This document shows, one piece after another, positions 19,727 to 27,432 of a DNA stretch of 64,000 bases. This DNA comes from BOG-931 sp963781725. GTDB lineage: Bacteria > Pseudomonadota > Alphaproteobacteria > Rhizobiales > Xanthobacteraceae. Under the pieces are notes generated by a model. That model had not been told where the DNA came from, ran no database searches, and saw only the letters and a program-made list of their open reading frames with translations. Made by a program: the position numbers and the translations under genes. The DNA is taken from contig CAWAGV010000001.1 of assembly GCA_963781725.1 (NCBI GenBank), positions 496,001 to 560,000 of the forward strand, written 5' to 3'. Within the stretch, counting starts at the first letter, position 1; each line of letters begins with the position of its first letter.

Positions 19727-20620
19727 CTAGCTCTTGGCGTTGGCCATTTTGTCGAGCGCCGCGCGCAAGGTCGTCGCCAGCTTGATGGCGTCGTCGTTGG
19801 CCCAGAAATGCATGAAGAACAGGCGCGGCTGTTCGTCGAGCATGTGGCTGTGCAGCGCCGTGACCTCGACCCCACCATCGCGAAGCGCCTTGATGACAGG
19901 ATTGACTTCGCTCGACACCATCACAAAGTCGCCTGTGATCGCGGCTTTGCCGTTGCCTGTCGGCTGAAAGCCTATGCCGGTCGCAACACCCAGCGGGCCG
20001 GCAGGCGCGATCGCCATGCCGCCCATCGTCACCGGATCGCGGCGCGGAACGCCGAACTGATAGACGCCGCCGTTGGCCTGGCCTTTAGCGCCCATAATCT
20101 GATCGAGTTGCGCGGTATCGAGGTCTATTGCGGGCGGCGGATTCAGTGCAGCCGCCGGTGCATCGAGCGGTGTCTTGCTCACAGCAAGAGCATTATGGAT
20201 TGCAGTGGCTATGTTGATGGCGTCACCATGCGCGCTGACATGCATATAAAATGTCGCGGGATTTGCGCGCAGCAAATGGTTATGGACGGCGGTGATTTCG
20301 ATGCCGTTGGCGATCATCTTGGCCATGACCGGATTGATTTCAGTTTCGAGCAATACGAGATCGCCCATCACCATGACGTCCTGTCCCATCGGTTTGAACA
20401 CAACCCAACCACCGAGCGCCAAAGCAGGCTTTATTGTCACGCCGTCGAGCGTCACGTTGAGGTCGGTTCGCGGAAAGCCGTAACGGTGCACATCACCCGC
20501 CGCGACCGCAGCCTTGCGGCTGAAGACCTGGTCCACCGATTGCCAATCGACGGCTTGGGCTGATGCCGACGTACTCAACGTCAGCCCGAGAAGTCCGGCA
20601 GCTAAACACCAACGCATCAT
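19727..20620 (-). CDS. Secreted DUF1259 (LppY/LpqO-type) protein with duplicated domain
   Basis: A 297-aa predicted periplasmic protein. Start at ATG 20620 with AGGAG eight bases upstream; the open frame upstream of this overlaps the previous gene. A signal peptide (MMRWCLAAGLLGLTLSTSASAQ) precedes two tandem DUF1259 units: about residues 25-150, containing AVHNHLLRANPATFYMHVSAHG, and about 165-290, containing ALHSHMLDEQPRLFFMHFWANDD (each shown as its key His-bearing core). In both units an H-x-H pair is followed by a further His about 13 residues on, like a metal site. Actinobacterial relatives are named LppY/LpqO; no function is proven. Encoded between the propeller gene and the Cys-rich mini-gene. 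Confidence 0.85.
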   Translation of the reverse strand: MMRWCLAAGLLGLTLSTSASAQAVDWQSVDQVFSRKAAVAAGDVHRYGFPRTDLNVTLDGVTIKPALALGGWVVFKPMGQDVMVMGDLVLLETEINPVMAKMIANGIEITAVHNHLLRANPATFYMHVSAHGDAINIATAIHNALAVSKTPLDAPAAALNPPPAIDLDTAQLDQIMGAKGQANGGVYQFGVPRRDPVTMGGMAIAPAGPLGVATGIGFQPTGNGKAAITGDFVMVSSEVNPVIKALRDGGVEVTALHSHMLDEQPRLFFMHFWANDDAIKLATTLRAALDKMANAKS

Positions 20621-20678
20621 TGATCGTTCTCCTGTGTAAACCCACCCTCGAAATTCGTTGTCTTTCGGACAAACTGCT

Positions 20679-21695
20679 TCATGGCGCCGGTTTGAACATC
20701 CAGATTGCGGCGGCCTCCGTCGCCGTGGCGCGGACCGCGAGCAGTAAAACGTCAAGTTCGGGAACAAACAGCGAGGTGCGCGCTCCGCTAACGGTCGGAA
20801 TACGCTCAAGTCGCTGAAAGCCCGCGGGTTGAATTTCGAACACGTCGATGAAGCCTTCGCCGCAACTGACGTACAGCCGGTTGCGCTTTTCATCGACAAA
20901 CAGGTCGTCCGAGTCGCCGCATGTTTCGGCCCTGCCCGAGATGGACCCGTCCGCGGCGATTCCGATCACCCGCGCCGGATTGCGTGAAACCACAATGATG
21001 CGATGACCGGTTCGGTCGAGCGCTAAGGGAAAGTTGCCGCCTTCGCGCAGCGGCCATTGGGCATTCTGTCGGCCGGTGGCGGCGTCCAGCACGGCCACCG
21101 CATGAGCGCCGGGTATATTGACGAAAACCTGTCGAGGCTCGCCGCCGATTTGAAAACTCTCCGGATGGGCAGGCAAAGCAATGTCACCGATCTTCCTTTG
21201 CTGTTCGACATCGATTGCCGCGATCGCGCCGCCGCCAAAGCCGACGAGGACGCGATTGCCATCGGCATCGAAGCGGACATTGTCGGCGTCGCTACCGAGT
21301 TCGATACGCCCGGCCGCAGTGTATTCCGGCCCATGGAACAGCCGCAGCGAACCGTCGCGTGCGTTGGCAACATAGAGCGTGTCGTTGGCGGGCACGTAGG
21401 CGACACCCTGCGGCTCGGAGAACCCGCCAATGGTGCGGACAGTTTTGTGCGCGGCAATGTCGACGACCCCGACGCTGTCGTTGCCGAGTTCGGCGACGAA
21501 CAGCCTGCCGTGAGTGATATCGATCGCCATGTGATCGATGCGGCCCCGAACTGGTCCTAATGGAACTTTCGATGCAATCTGCAGTAACCCGTTCCCTGCC
21601 CGCGCAGGAGCAGCAGCCGCAGGTAAAAAGACAACTGTGGCAAGCGCACAAAGCGACAGCCAGCGCCGTGGATTGAGATTCGGATCAGCGTTCAT
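20679..21695 (-). CDS. YncE-like periplasmic beta-propeller protein
   Basis: A 338-aa predicted secreted protein. Start at ATG 21695 (MNADPNLNPRRWLSL), 7 bp after the upstream chrB-like stop. The signal peptide core is LCALATVVFLPAAAA. The mature chain consists of about seven repeated blades with the pattern of YncE/NHL-type propellers: DHMAIDITHGRLFVAELGN, GVAYVPANDTLYVANARDG, DNVRFDADGNRVLVGFGGG, FPLALDRTGHRIIVVSRNP, DDLFVDEKRNRLYVSCGEG. Such folds usually bind ligands or proteins rather than catalyse. The context (ChrB domain, DUF1259, ChrA) suggests a part in the same stress response. Confidence 0.85.
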   Translation of the reverse strand: MNADPNLNPRRWLSLCALATVVFLPAAAAPARAGNGLLQIASKVPLGPVRGRIDHMAIDITHGRLFVAELGNDSVGVVDIAAHKTVRTIGGFSEPQGVAYVPANDTLYVANARDGSLRLFHGPEYTAAGRIELGSDADNVRFDADGNRVLVGFGGGAIAAIDVEQQRKIGDIALPAHPESFQIGGEPRQVFVNIPGAHAVAVLDAATGRQNAQWPLREGGNFPLALDRTGHRIIVVSRNPARVIGIAADGSISGRAETCGDSDDLFVDEKRNRLYVSCGEGFIDVFEIQPAGFQRLERIPTVSGARTSLFVPELDVLLLAVRATATEAAAIWMFKPAP

Positions 21696-21702
21696 GCGCA
21701 AG

Positions 21703-22542
21703 TCACGCCCTTTCCTGCATTCGCGCGGCGGTCGCCGCCGTCGCCGGCCAGTTGTGCGTTTCGGCTTGCAGTGAACGGCACCACGCAAACAGGGCGTCAT
21801 AGATCACCATGCCGTGCGCAAGCATTTCGTGATCGTTGGAAAAATTGGCAGAAAGGCCGAGCGAGATCGCAAACAGGCCACCGCACTGCGGCGCCAGATC
21901 GTGGCGTGACGTATCGGCGCCGCGGACGATGACCGCCAGACGGTCAAGCGCGGGATCGCGGATGTCGTAGATGCGAATGATGGTATCGAAAGAACACTTG
22001 TCGCCTTCGTGCGTGAACTCGACGCCATCGATGTCATAAGGCGTCGCGTTCAATGCAGCCGCCGCGGCAACAACCTTCGCTGTCGGCACATAGAGAAATT
22101 GGGAGCGCGCGTCGATGAAACGCCGGATCAGCCACGGACAAGCAATGCGATCGATCTTCGGCCGCTCGCGCGTGATCCATTTTCCGGGTTGTGACCCGAT
22201 ATTACGCCGGGTCGGAAGCCCTTTCTCGACCCAGCCTTCAATTCCGCCTTCGAGATAAGTTGTATTGAAGCCAAGTGCGCGAAGCACAGTCACGACAGAC
22301 TGGCTGACCTCGTGGCCGTGCACGCAATAAACCGTGACAGGCCGGTCCGCCGCCACGTCATGGACCAAGTCGTGGGCCCATGATTCCACGCGATCGGGCG
22401 ATCGGTGGAAGGCCGATGCGATCAGCCGGTCAGCATCAGCGAAAACCGCATCACGGCGCACGTCTATGACGAGCGGAGCTGTTCCCGTGCCAAGCCGGGC
22501 ATAGAGTTCGGCTGAAGTGATGGAGCTTTGTGTCCCGTCCAC
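21703..22542 (-). CDS. Rhodanese-ChrB fusion (chromate resistance regulator/sensor-like)
   Basis: A 279-aa protein. I chose GTG 22542 because AGGAG sits seven bases upstream; another GTG at 22560 overlaps that site. Residues about 10-115 form a rhodanese domain (PLVIDVRRDAVFADADRLI; active-site loop VYCVHGHEVSQSV with the Cys; TTYLEGGIEGWVEKGLP). Residues about 125-270 match the ChrB C-terminal domain (KIDRIACPWLIRRFIDARS, FTHEGDKCSFDTIIRIYDI, GLSANFSNDHEMLAHGMVI). In chr operons ChrB-type proteins are linked to chromate-dependent control and resistance. It leads a six-gene minus-strand operon that includes chrA. An inverted repeat (CTCGAC-GT-GTCGAG on the coding strand) overlaps its ribosome site. 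Confidence 0.87.
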   Translation of the reverse strand: MDGTQSSITSAELYARLGTGTAPLVIDVRRDAVFADADRLIASAFHRSPDRVESWAHDLVHDVAADRPVTVYCVHGHEVSQSVVTVLRALGFNTTYLEGGIEGWVEKGLPTRRNIGSQPGKWITRERPKIDRIACPWLIRRFIDARSQFLYVPTAKVVAAAAALNATPYDIDGVEFTHEGDKCSFDTIIRIYDIRDPALDRLAVIVRGADTSRHDLAPQCGGLFAISLGLSANFSNDHEMLAHGMVIYDALFAWCRSLQAETHNWPATAATAARMQERA

Positions 22543-22552
22543 GCGCAATCTC

Positions 22553-22566
22553 CTCGACACGTCGAG
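22553..22566. promoter_or_regulatory. Short inverted repeat upstream of the rhodanese-ChrB gene
   Basis: CTCGAC and GTCGAG arms separated by two bases lie 11 bp ahead of the chosen start and touch its ribosome site. It could be an operator or a small RNA hairpin controlling the chromate-linked operon. The arms are only 6 bp long, so chance occurrence in GC-rich DNA is possible. Confidence 0.3.
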
Positions 22567-22679
22567 TGTTGCGCAGAGCTTGGACGGAAACCGTCTGAAG
22601 GGGAGCCTGCGTATCCCCGGAACGAAACTATAGGAAGCCGCTACGGCCTGTGCAAGCTGGACCTGTCATTTTGGCCGCG

Positions 22680-23093
22680 TCATTCGCCACAGTCGCACGA
22701 CGTCACGTTGTCGATGCGGTAGCTTTGCACTGCCTCATCGGCTGCAAAATCGACTTTCACGTTAACCGAAGGCGCTTGCCAGACAAATCGCTCGCGGAAC
22801 TCAAGATCGGGCGCGGTTTCCTTCTCGCGGACGAACACGATATCGAAAGTTCCGGTCGCCTTTGCTGCACAGCGCGGCGCATCGACCTTGACCACCGCAC
22901 TCCAGGTCCGCGACAGGGTTGGTGGCTGCATTTCCGTAAAGGAAATATCGCTTATCGCGAGCGCGGGCTGGCACGATTCACCGCTTGAGGCCGACGTGAT
23001 GCAGGCCGCCGCCAAAGCTGCGGCTACGAGTCCTGCCTGGCTTGATCGTCGTGAGATAACCGGGAAAAGATTTTGAAGAACTTGACGTCTCAT
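22680..23093 (-). CDS. Secreted hypothetical protein
   Basis: A 137-aa protein from ATG 23093 with GGAG eight bases upstream. An N-terminal basic region is followed by a hydrophobic core (AGLVAAALAAACITSASS), consistent with a signal peptide or lipoprotein-like leader (Cys near residue 31). The mature part contains a beta-type pattern (TWSAVVKVDAPRCAAKATGT, VNVKVDFAADEAVQSYRID) and four further cysteines, two at the end (SCDCGE). I do not recognise the family. It lies upstream of the rhodanese-ChrB gene on the same strand, with a 137-bp gap, so it may have its own promoter or be the first gene of that operon. Confidence 0.65.
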   Translation of the reverse strand: MRRQVLQNLFPVISRRSSQAGLVAAALAAACITSASSGESCQPALAISDISFTEMQPPTLSRTWSAVVKVDAPRCAAKATGTFDIVFVREKETAPDLEFRERFVWQAPSVNVKVDFAADEAVQSYRIDNVTSCDCGE

Positions 23094-23801
23094 AGGCGCT
23101 CCTTCCCTTGCGGGTAGAGCAGCACTTGAGACAGAGCGTCCTTAAGGACCGGGCGGCCGCGTTCGAGCCCGATGGATTAGCGCATAGCCTTTTCAAAAAC
23201 TTTCGGCAAGCGGATCGATAATGCTCTGCCGAACGCTGAAACGCTCCCCGCGAAGTCCGCTTTAGATCATCCGTCTTATTTCCTGAAGGTCGCTTTTGGG
23301 CCAAAACCTCTCTTTTTATGTCCTTATTATAGATACAATACTCTTGACAGTAGTCCTTGTACTATTTACATGCATTTCACCTCGTTCACGGAGGGACCTT
23401 TCGCGAGGGTACTTTCGAAAGTGGAACGAGGGCGGTCCCCGCGTGCGGCGTTACGAACCGCGCCCGGGCGGCTCCGGGCATCAAACACGCCGGCACTATG
23501 ACCGGTGCGGGAGGTGCAGTCCCTGGACTGGGACAGGCGAAGGCGGGTAACGCCCGCTGGATCCGCGTCCCAGGAAGCATGGCCTGGAGTTGAGCCAGTT
23601 CAGCCTACGGGCTGCTGGCGAGAGCCGCGGTGAAGCGCCGGAAGGCGAGCGCGTCCCGCAAGGACGCGCGCCGCGGCAACGCGGCAGTGGTTGGCGCCTT
23701 TCGGCGCTTCGCCTCCCTCCGCTTTTTGAGAGGGAGTGCAAACAGCTTCGTGGCGTGAACAGAAACTCGGATGCAGGCGCATCGCGGGAACGGAGAAACG
23801 C
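23094..23801. other. Gene-poor region with a low-GC patch and several stem-loops
   Basis: No gene could be supported here. An AT-rich patch at about 23300-23390 contains TTGACA at 23343-23348, a possible promoter -35 hexamer on the plus strand, without a convincing -10. Downstream are GC-rich inverted repeats (GCGCGTCC / GGACGCGC near 23650-23670; CTCCCTC / GAGGGAG near 23718-23743). Open frames through it have no family features and look like composition effects. It may be the remnant of a mobile or repeat element, or house an RNA. Confidence 0.4.
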
Positions 23802-23890
23802 GTCATCGCCGGGCTTGACCCGGCGATCTCGATGACGGTGGCACCGCATTGCCACTTGTTTCGGGATGACCGGGACAAGCCCGGTCATGA
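23802..23890. repeat. Composite palindromic intergenic repeat
   Basis: Two related arms, each itself palindromic, face each other: CGCCGGGCTTGACCCGGCG near 23806-23824 and GACCGGGACAAGCCCGGTC near 23868-23886. The outer ends carry GTCAT and ATGAC. Elements of this GGGCTTGACCC type are scattered between genes in Bradyrhizobium-like genomes. It precedes the small gene at 23931 and may form a large hairpin in its leader. Confidence 0.7.
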
Positions 23891-23930
23891 CAAAGAGAGA
23901 AAGGCGCTCGCTGCCGTGAGCAAAAATCGC

Positions 23931-24338
23931 ATGAGCAAAAGCACCAGGCGCAAACGCAAAGCCGATGACCGCAACATCGTGTCGAGCAAAAACCTGCCCC
24001 ACTTCCGCGCTGCCTGCGTGATCGTAGCGCGGAAATATTGCGACATGTTCGCGTTCTGGCGCGCGTGCCGCTACAAGCCGTGCCGCAGCGCGCGGCGGTG
24101 TATTGGCGATCAGAGCTACTGTCTGGAGAAGCGCTGGTCCGGCCTGCCCTACGAGGTCCAGCGTGACGCGGAAATGCGGATGCCGACCGAAGCGCCGCCG
24201 AACGCCGACTGGCTGCTCCGGGCCGCTTACCACTATGACCTCCATAACCTTTGCGGGTTCGTTCCGAGCGACCGGGCCAAGGCCGAGGCGAAGCGCCGAC
24301 ACGCGGCCCGAAAGGCCACCGACGATGCGGGCTTATGA
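23931..24338 (+). CDS. Conserved small hypothetical protein, Cys/Arg-rich
   Basis: A 135-aa protein; start at ATG 23931 (MSKSTRRKRK) because the open frame upstream runs into a repeat element (a GTG at 23916 is an alternative). The basic N-terminus is followed by an aromatic, Cys-rich central block (CVIVARKYCDMFAFW, CRYKPCRSARRCIGD, YCLEKRW) and an acidic, helical segment (LPYEVQRDAEMRM). The arrangement of a Cys/Arg cluster followed by this segment recurs in short hypothetical proteins of Hyphomicrobiales. Zinc or nucleic-acid binding is possible but unproven. It lies 79 bp upstream of gltX on the same strand. Confidence 0.68.
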   Translation: MSKSTRRKRKADDRNIVSSKNLPHFRAACVIVARKYCDMFAFWRACRYKPCRSARRCIGDQSYCLEKRWSGLPYEVQRDAEMRMPTEAPPNADWLLRAAYHYDLHNLCGFVPSDRAKAEAKRRHAARKATDDAGL

Positions 24339-24417
24339 ACCGCCCTACGCGCTGGTTGGTTTCTTTAAGACATAGCTGTGCTACACGAGCGCGTTCACGC
24401 GAGAACCTCGACCGACA

Positions 24418-25836
24418 ATGACTGTCGTCACCCGTTTCGCCCCCTCGCCGACCGGCTTCCTTCATATCGGCGGCGCGCGCACCGCGCTGTTCAACTGGCT
24501 TTACGCCCGAGCCCGCGGCGGCAAGATGCTGCTGCGGATCGAGGACACCGACCGCGAGCGTTCGACGCAAGCGGCGATCGACGCCATCCTCGACGGCCTC
24601 GGTTGGCTCGGCATTACCTGGGACGGCGACGCCATCTATCAGTTCGCCCGCGCCGCGAGGCACCGCGAGGTCGCCGAGCAATTGCTGGCGTCCGGCCGCG
24701 CTTATCATTGCTACGCCACTCCGGAGGAGCTGACGCAGATGCGCGAAGCGGCCCGCGCGGAAGGCCGCGCCAAGCTTTACAACGGCCTGTGGCGCGACCG
24801 CGATGCGAGCGAGGCGCCGTCCGGCGTCAAACCGACCATCCGGCTCAAGGCGCCGCTGACCGGCGAGACCGTGGTCGAGGACCAGGTGCAGGGCCGCGTG
24901 GTCTGGCAGAACGAGAATCTCGATGATCTCGTGCTGCTGCGGTCCGACGGCACGCCGACTTATATGCTCGCCGTCGTGGTCGACGACCACGATATGGACG
25001 TGACCCACGTCATCCGCGGCGACGATCACCTGACCAACGCCGCGCGGCAGACCCAGATCTACCAGGCGCTCGGCTGGGCCGTGCCGGTGATGGCGCACAT
25101 CCCGCTGATCCACGGGTCGGACGGTTCGAAACTGTCGAAGCGGCACGGCGCACTCGGCGTCGATGCCTACCGCGCCCTGGGCTACTTGCCGGCGGCGTTG
25201 CGCAACTATCTGGTGCGGCTCGGCTGGAGCCACGGCGACCAGGAGATTTTCTCGACCGAGGAAATGATCGCGGCGTTCGACCTGCCGCAGATCGGCCGAT
25301 CGCCGGCGCGCTTCGACATCGCCAAGCTGGAGAACCTCGACGGCCATTACATCCGGCAAAGCGCGGACGCCGAACTGCTCGACGCCATCGAGAAACTCCT
25401 GCCCTATCTGCCGGATGGCGGCGCCGTCGCGGCCAAGCTGACGCCCAAGCTCCGGGACCAGTGGCTGGCGGCGATGCCAAGCCTCAAGGAGCGCGCCAAA
25501 AGCCTGCTCGATCTCATTGCCGGGGCTCATTTTCTGCTGGCCGACCGGCCGATCCCGCTCGACGACAAAGCCACCGCGCTGCTGACGCCGGACGCCAAGG
25601 GCCTGCTGACCGAGATCGGGACGGAACTGACCGCCGTCGAGCCGTGGACGCCGGAGGCCACCGAACAGGCAGTGCGTAACTTTGCCGAAAAGAAAGGGGC
25701 CAAGCTCGGCGCGGTGGCGCAGCCACTGCGCGCGGCCCTGACCGGGCGCACCACGTCGCCCGGCATATTCGAAGTGCTGACCGTGCTCGGCAAAGCCGAG
25801 AGCCTGGCGCGGGTCGCTGATCAGGCCACCGGTTGA
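24418..25836 (+). CDS. gltX: Glutamyl-tRNA synthetase
   Basis: A 472-aa class I synthetase that attaches Glu to tRNA-Glu (and, in organisms using GatCAB, to tRNA-Gln). The start MTVVTRFAPSPTGFLHIGG carries the HIGH-like HIGG at residues 16-19. The GSKLSKRHGALG block is the KMSKS motif near residue 238. The catalytic domain (LLRIEDTDRERS, VIRGDDHLTNAARQ) is followed by a helical anticodon-binding domain of normal length. The ribosome site is weak. gltA follows on the same strand after a 154-bp gap. The presence of a separate GlnRS in the window raises the question whether this enzyme is restricted to tRNA-Glu. Confidence 0.97.
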   Translation: MTVVTRFAPSPTGFLHIGGARTALFNWLYARARGGKMLLRIEDTDRERSTQAAIDAILDGLGWLGITWDGDAIYQFARAARHREVAEQLLASGRAYHCYATPEELTQMREAARAEGRAKLYNGLWRDRDASEAPSGVKPTIRLKAPLTGETVVEDQVQGRVVWQNENLDDLVLLRSDGTPTYMLAVVVDDHDMDVTHVIRGDDHLTNAARQTQIYQALGWAVPVMAHIPLIHGSDGSKLSKRHGALGVDAYRALGYLPAALRNYLVRLGWSHGDQEIFSTEEMIAAFDLPQIGRSPARFDIAKLENLDGHYIRQSADAELLDAIEKLLPYLPDGGAVAAKLTPKLRDQWLAAMPSLKERAKSLLDLIAGAHFLLADRPIPLDDKATALLTPDAKGLLTEIGTELTAVEPWTPEATEQAVRNFAEKKGAKLGAVAQPLRAALTGRTTSPGIFEVLTVLGKAESLARVADQATG

Positions 25837-25990
25837 GAAACCGCTACCAGGGGGCTGCGGCCAATGGATTACCGCTATGCGCGGCGGGGTCGTGCGTGGC
25901 TGTCACACCCCTATTATCTTGCAGTGCACACCCTGTTACGCTACGGCAATAAATGCCGCAAAACCGGGCATAAGACATCGAGGTACGACC

Positions 25991-27298
25991 ATGGACGCTA
26001 AATCTGGCGCCAACATCAAGACCGGCAGCCTGAAAATCGGTGACAAGAGCTACAACTTCCCGATCTACGACGGGACCATCGGTCCCGAAGTGATCGACAT
26101 CAGCAAGCTCTACAACGAAGCCGGCATCTTCACCTACGATCCGGGCTTCACCTCGACCGGAAGCTGCGAGTCCAAGATCACCTATATCGACGGTGACGAG
26201 GGCGTCCTGCTTTACCGCGGCTACCCGATCGAGGACCTCGCCGAGCATGGCGACTTCCTCGAGACCTGCTACCTGCTGCTCTACGGCGAACTGCCGACCA
26301 CCCAGCAAAAAGCCGACTTCGTCGACCGCGTGATCCATCACACGATGGTGCACGAACAGATGAGCCGGTTCTTCCAGGGCTTCCGCCGCGACGCTCACCC
26401 GATGGCGGTGATGGTCGGCTCGGTCGGCGCGCTGTCGGCGTTCTATCATGACTCCACCGACATCACCGATCCGACGCAGCGGATGATCGCTTCGATCCGC
26501 ATGATCGCGAAAATGCCGACGCTGGCGGCGATGGCCTACAAATATTCGATCGGCCAGCCGTTCATCTATCCGGACAATTCGCTCGATTACGCGTCGAACT
26601 TCCTGCGCATGTGTTTCGCGGTGCCGTGCGAGCCCTACAAGGCCAATCCGGTCTTGGCCCGCGCCATGGACCGCATCTTCACCTTGCACGCCGACCACGA
26701 GCAGAATGCCTCGACCTCGACGGTGCGCCAGGCCGGCTCGACCGGCGCCAATCCGTTCGCCTGCATCGCCGCCGGCATTGCCTGCCTGTGGGGCCCGGCG
26801 CACGGCGGCGCCAACGAAGCCGCGCTGAAGATGCTCGGCGAGATCGGCAGCGTCGACCGCATCCCGGAATACATCAAGCGCTCGAAGGATCCGAAGGACT
26901 CGTTCCGCCTGATGGGCTTCGGCCATCGCGTCTACAAGAACTACGATCCGCGCGCCAAGATCATGCAGAAGACCTGCTACGAGGTCCTGAACGAACTCGG
27001 CGTCAAGGATCCGCTGCTCGACGTCGCCATGGAGCTTGAGAAGATCGCGCTGCACGACGACTACTTCGTCTCCAAGAAGCTCTATCCGAACGTCGACTTC
27101 TATTCGGGCATCACGCTGCGCGCGATGGGCTTCCCGACCACGATGTTCACCGTGCTGTTCGCGCTGGCCCGCACCGTCGGCTGGATCGCGCAGTGGAAAG
27201 AGATGATCGAGGATCCGCAGCAGAAGCTGTGCCGTCCGCGCCAGCTCTATACCGGCTCGCCGCGGCGCGACTATCAGCCGATGTCGAGGCGGAAGTAA
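25991..27298 (+). CDS. gltA: Citrate synthase
   Basis: A 435-aa type II citrate synthase, condensing acetyl-CoA with oxaloacetate at the entry of the TCA cycle. Start at ATG 25991 with GAGG seven bases upstream; the open frame begins earlier without support. The N-terminal domain of the hexameric Gram-negative type is present (KIGDKSYNFPIYDGTIGPEV, EAGIFTYDPGFTSTGSCES). Catalytic residues sit in HADHEQNAST and in GPAHGGANE and GFGHRVYKNYDPRA. The C-terminus ends CRPRQLYTGSPRRDY. It converges on fabH with an inverted repeat between them. Confidence 0.97.
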   Translation: MDAKSGANIKTGSLKIGDKSYNFPIYDGTIGPEVIDISKLYNEAGIFTYDPGFTSTGSCESKITYIDGDEGVLLYRGYPIEDLAEHGDFLETCYLLLYGELPTTQQKADFVDRVIHHTMVHEQMSRFFQGFRRDAHPMAVMVGSVGALSAFYHDSTDITDPTQRMIASIRMIAKMPTLAAMAYKYSIGQPFIYPDNSLDYASNFLRMCFAVPCEPYKANPVLARAMDRIFTLHADHEQNASTSTVRQAGSTGANPFACIAAGIACLWGPAHGGANEAALKMLGEIGSVDRIPEYIKRSKDPKDSFRLMGFGHRVYKNYDPRAKIMQKTCYEVLNELGVKDPLLDVAMELEKIALHDDYFVSKKLYPNVDFYSGITLRAMGFPTTMFTVLFALARTVGWIAQWKEMIEDPQQKLCRPRQLYTGSPRRDYQPMSRRK

Positions 27299-27303
27299 TT
27301 TGA

Positions 27304-27418
27304 CGTCATTGCGAGCGGTAGCGAAGTAATCCAGCGATTAATGCAAGCTGCTCTGGATTGCTTCGTCGCCACTGCGCGTCAAAGACGCGCGTAAACGCGC
27401 TTTTGCCTCGCAATGACG
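27304..27418. repeat. Nested inverted-repeat element between gltA and fabH
   Basis: Outer arms CGTCATTGCGAG (27304-27315) and CTCGCAATGACG (27407-27418) are perfect complements. Inside them GCGAAGTAATCCAG (from 27321) faces CTGGATTGCTTCG (from 27353) with one mismatch. A second GC hairpin (GACGCGCGTAAACGCGC) lies at about 27384-27400. Such nested palindromes flank genes in Bradyrhizobium-like genomes. Placed between two convergent genes, it could end transcription from both sides. Confidence 0.75.
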
Positions 27419-27432
27419 AATGTCTGCCGGCG

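Noticed and set aside
23296..23550. Possible 84-aa membrane protein starting with TTG at 23296
   Set aside because: Only the first 25 residues look membrane-like; the rest is frame noise through GC-rich hairpins and there is no ribosome site.
23803..25530. 575-codon minus-strand frame opposite gltX
   Set aside because: Covers gltX and a repeat element; no recognisable domain.
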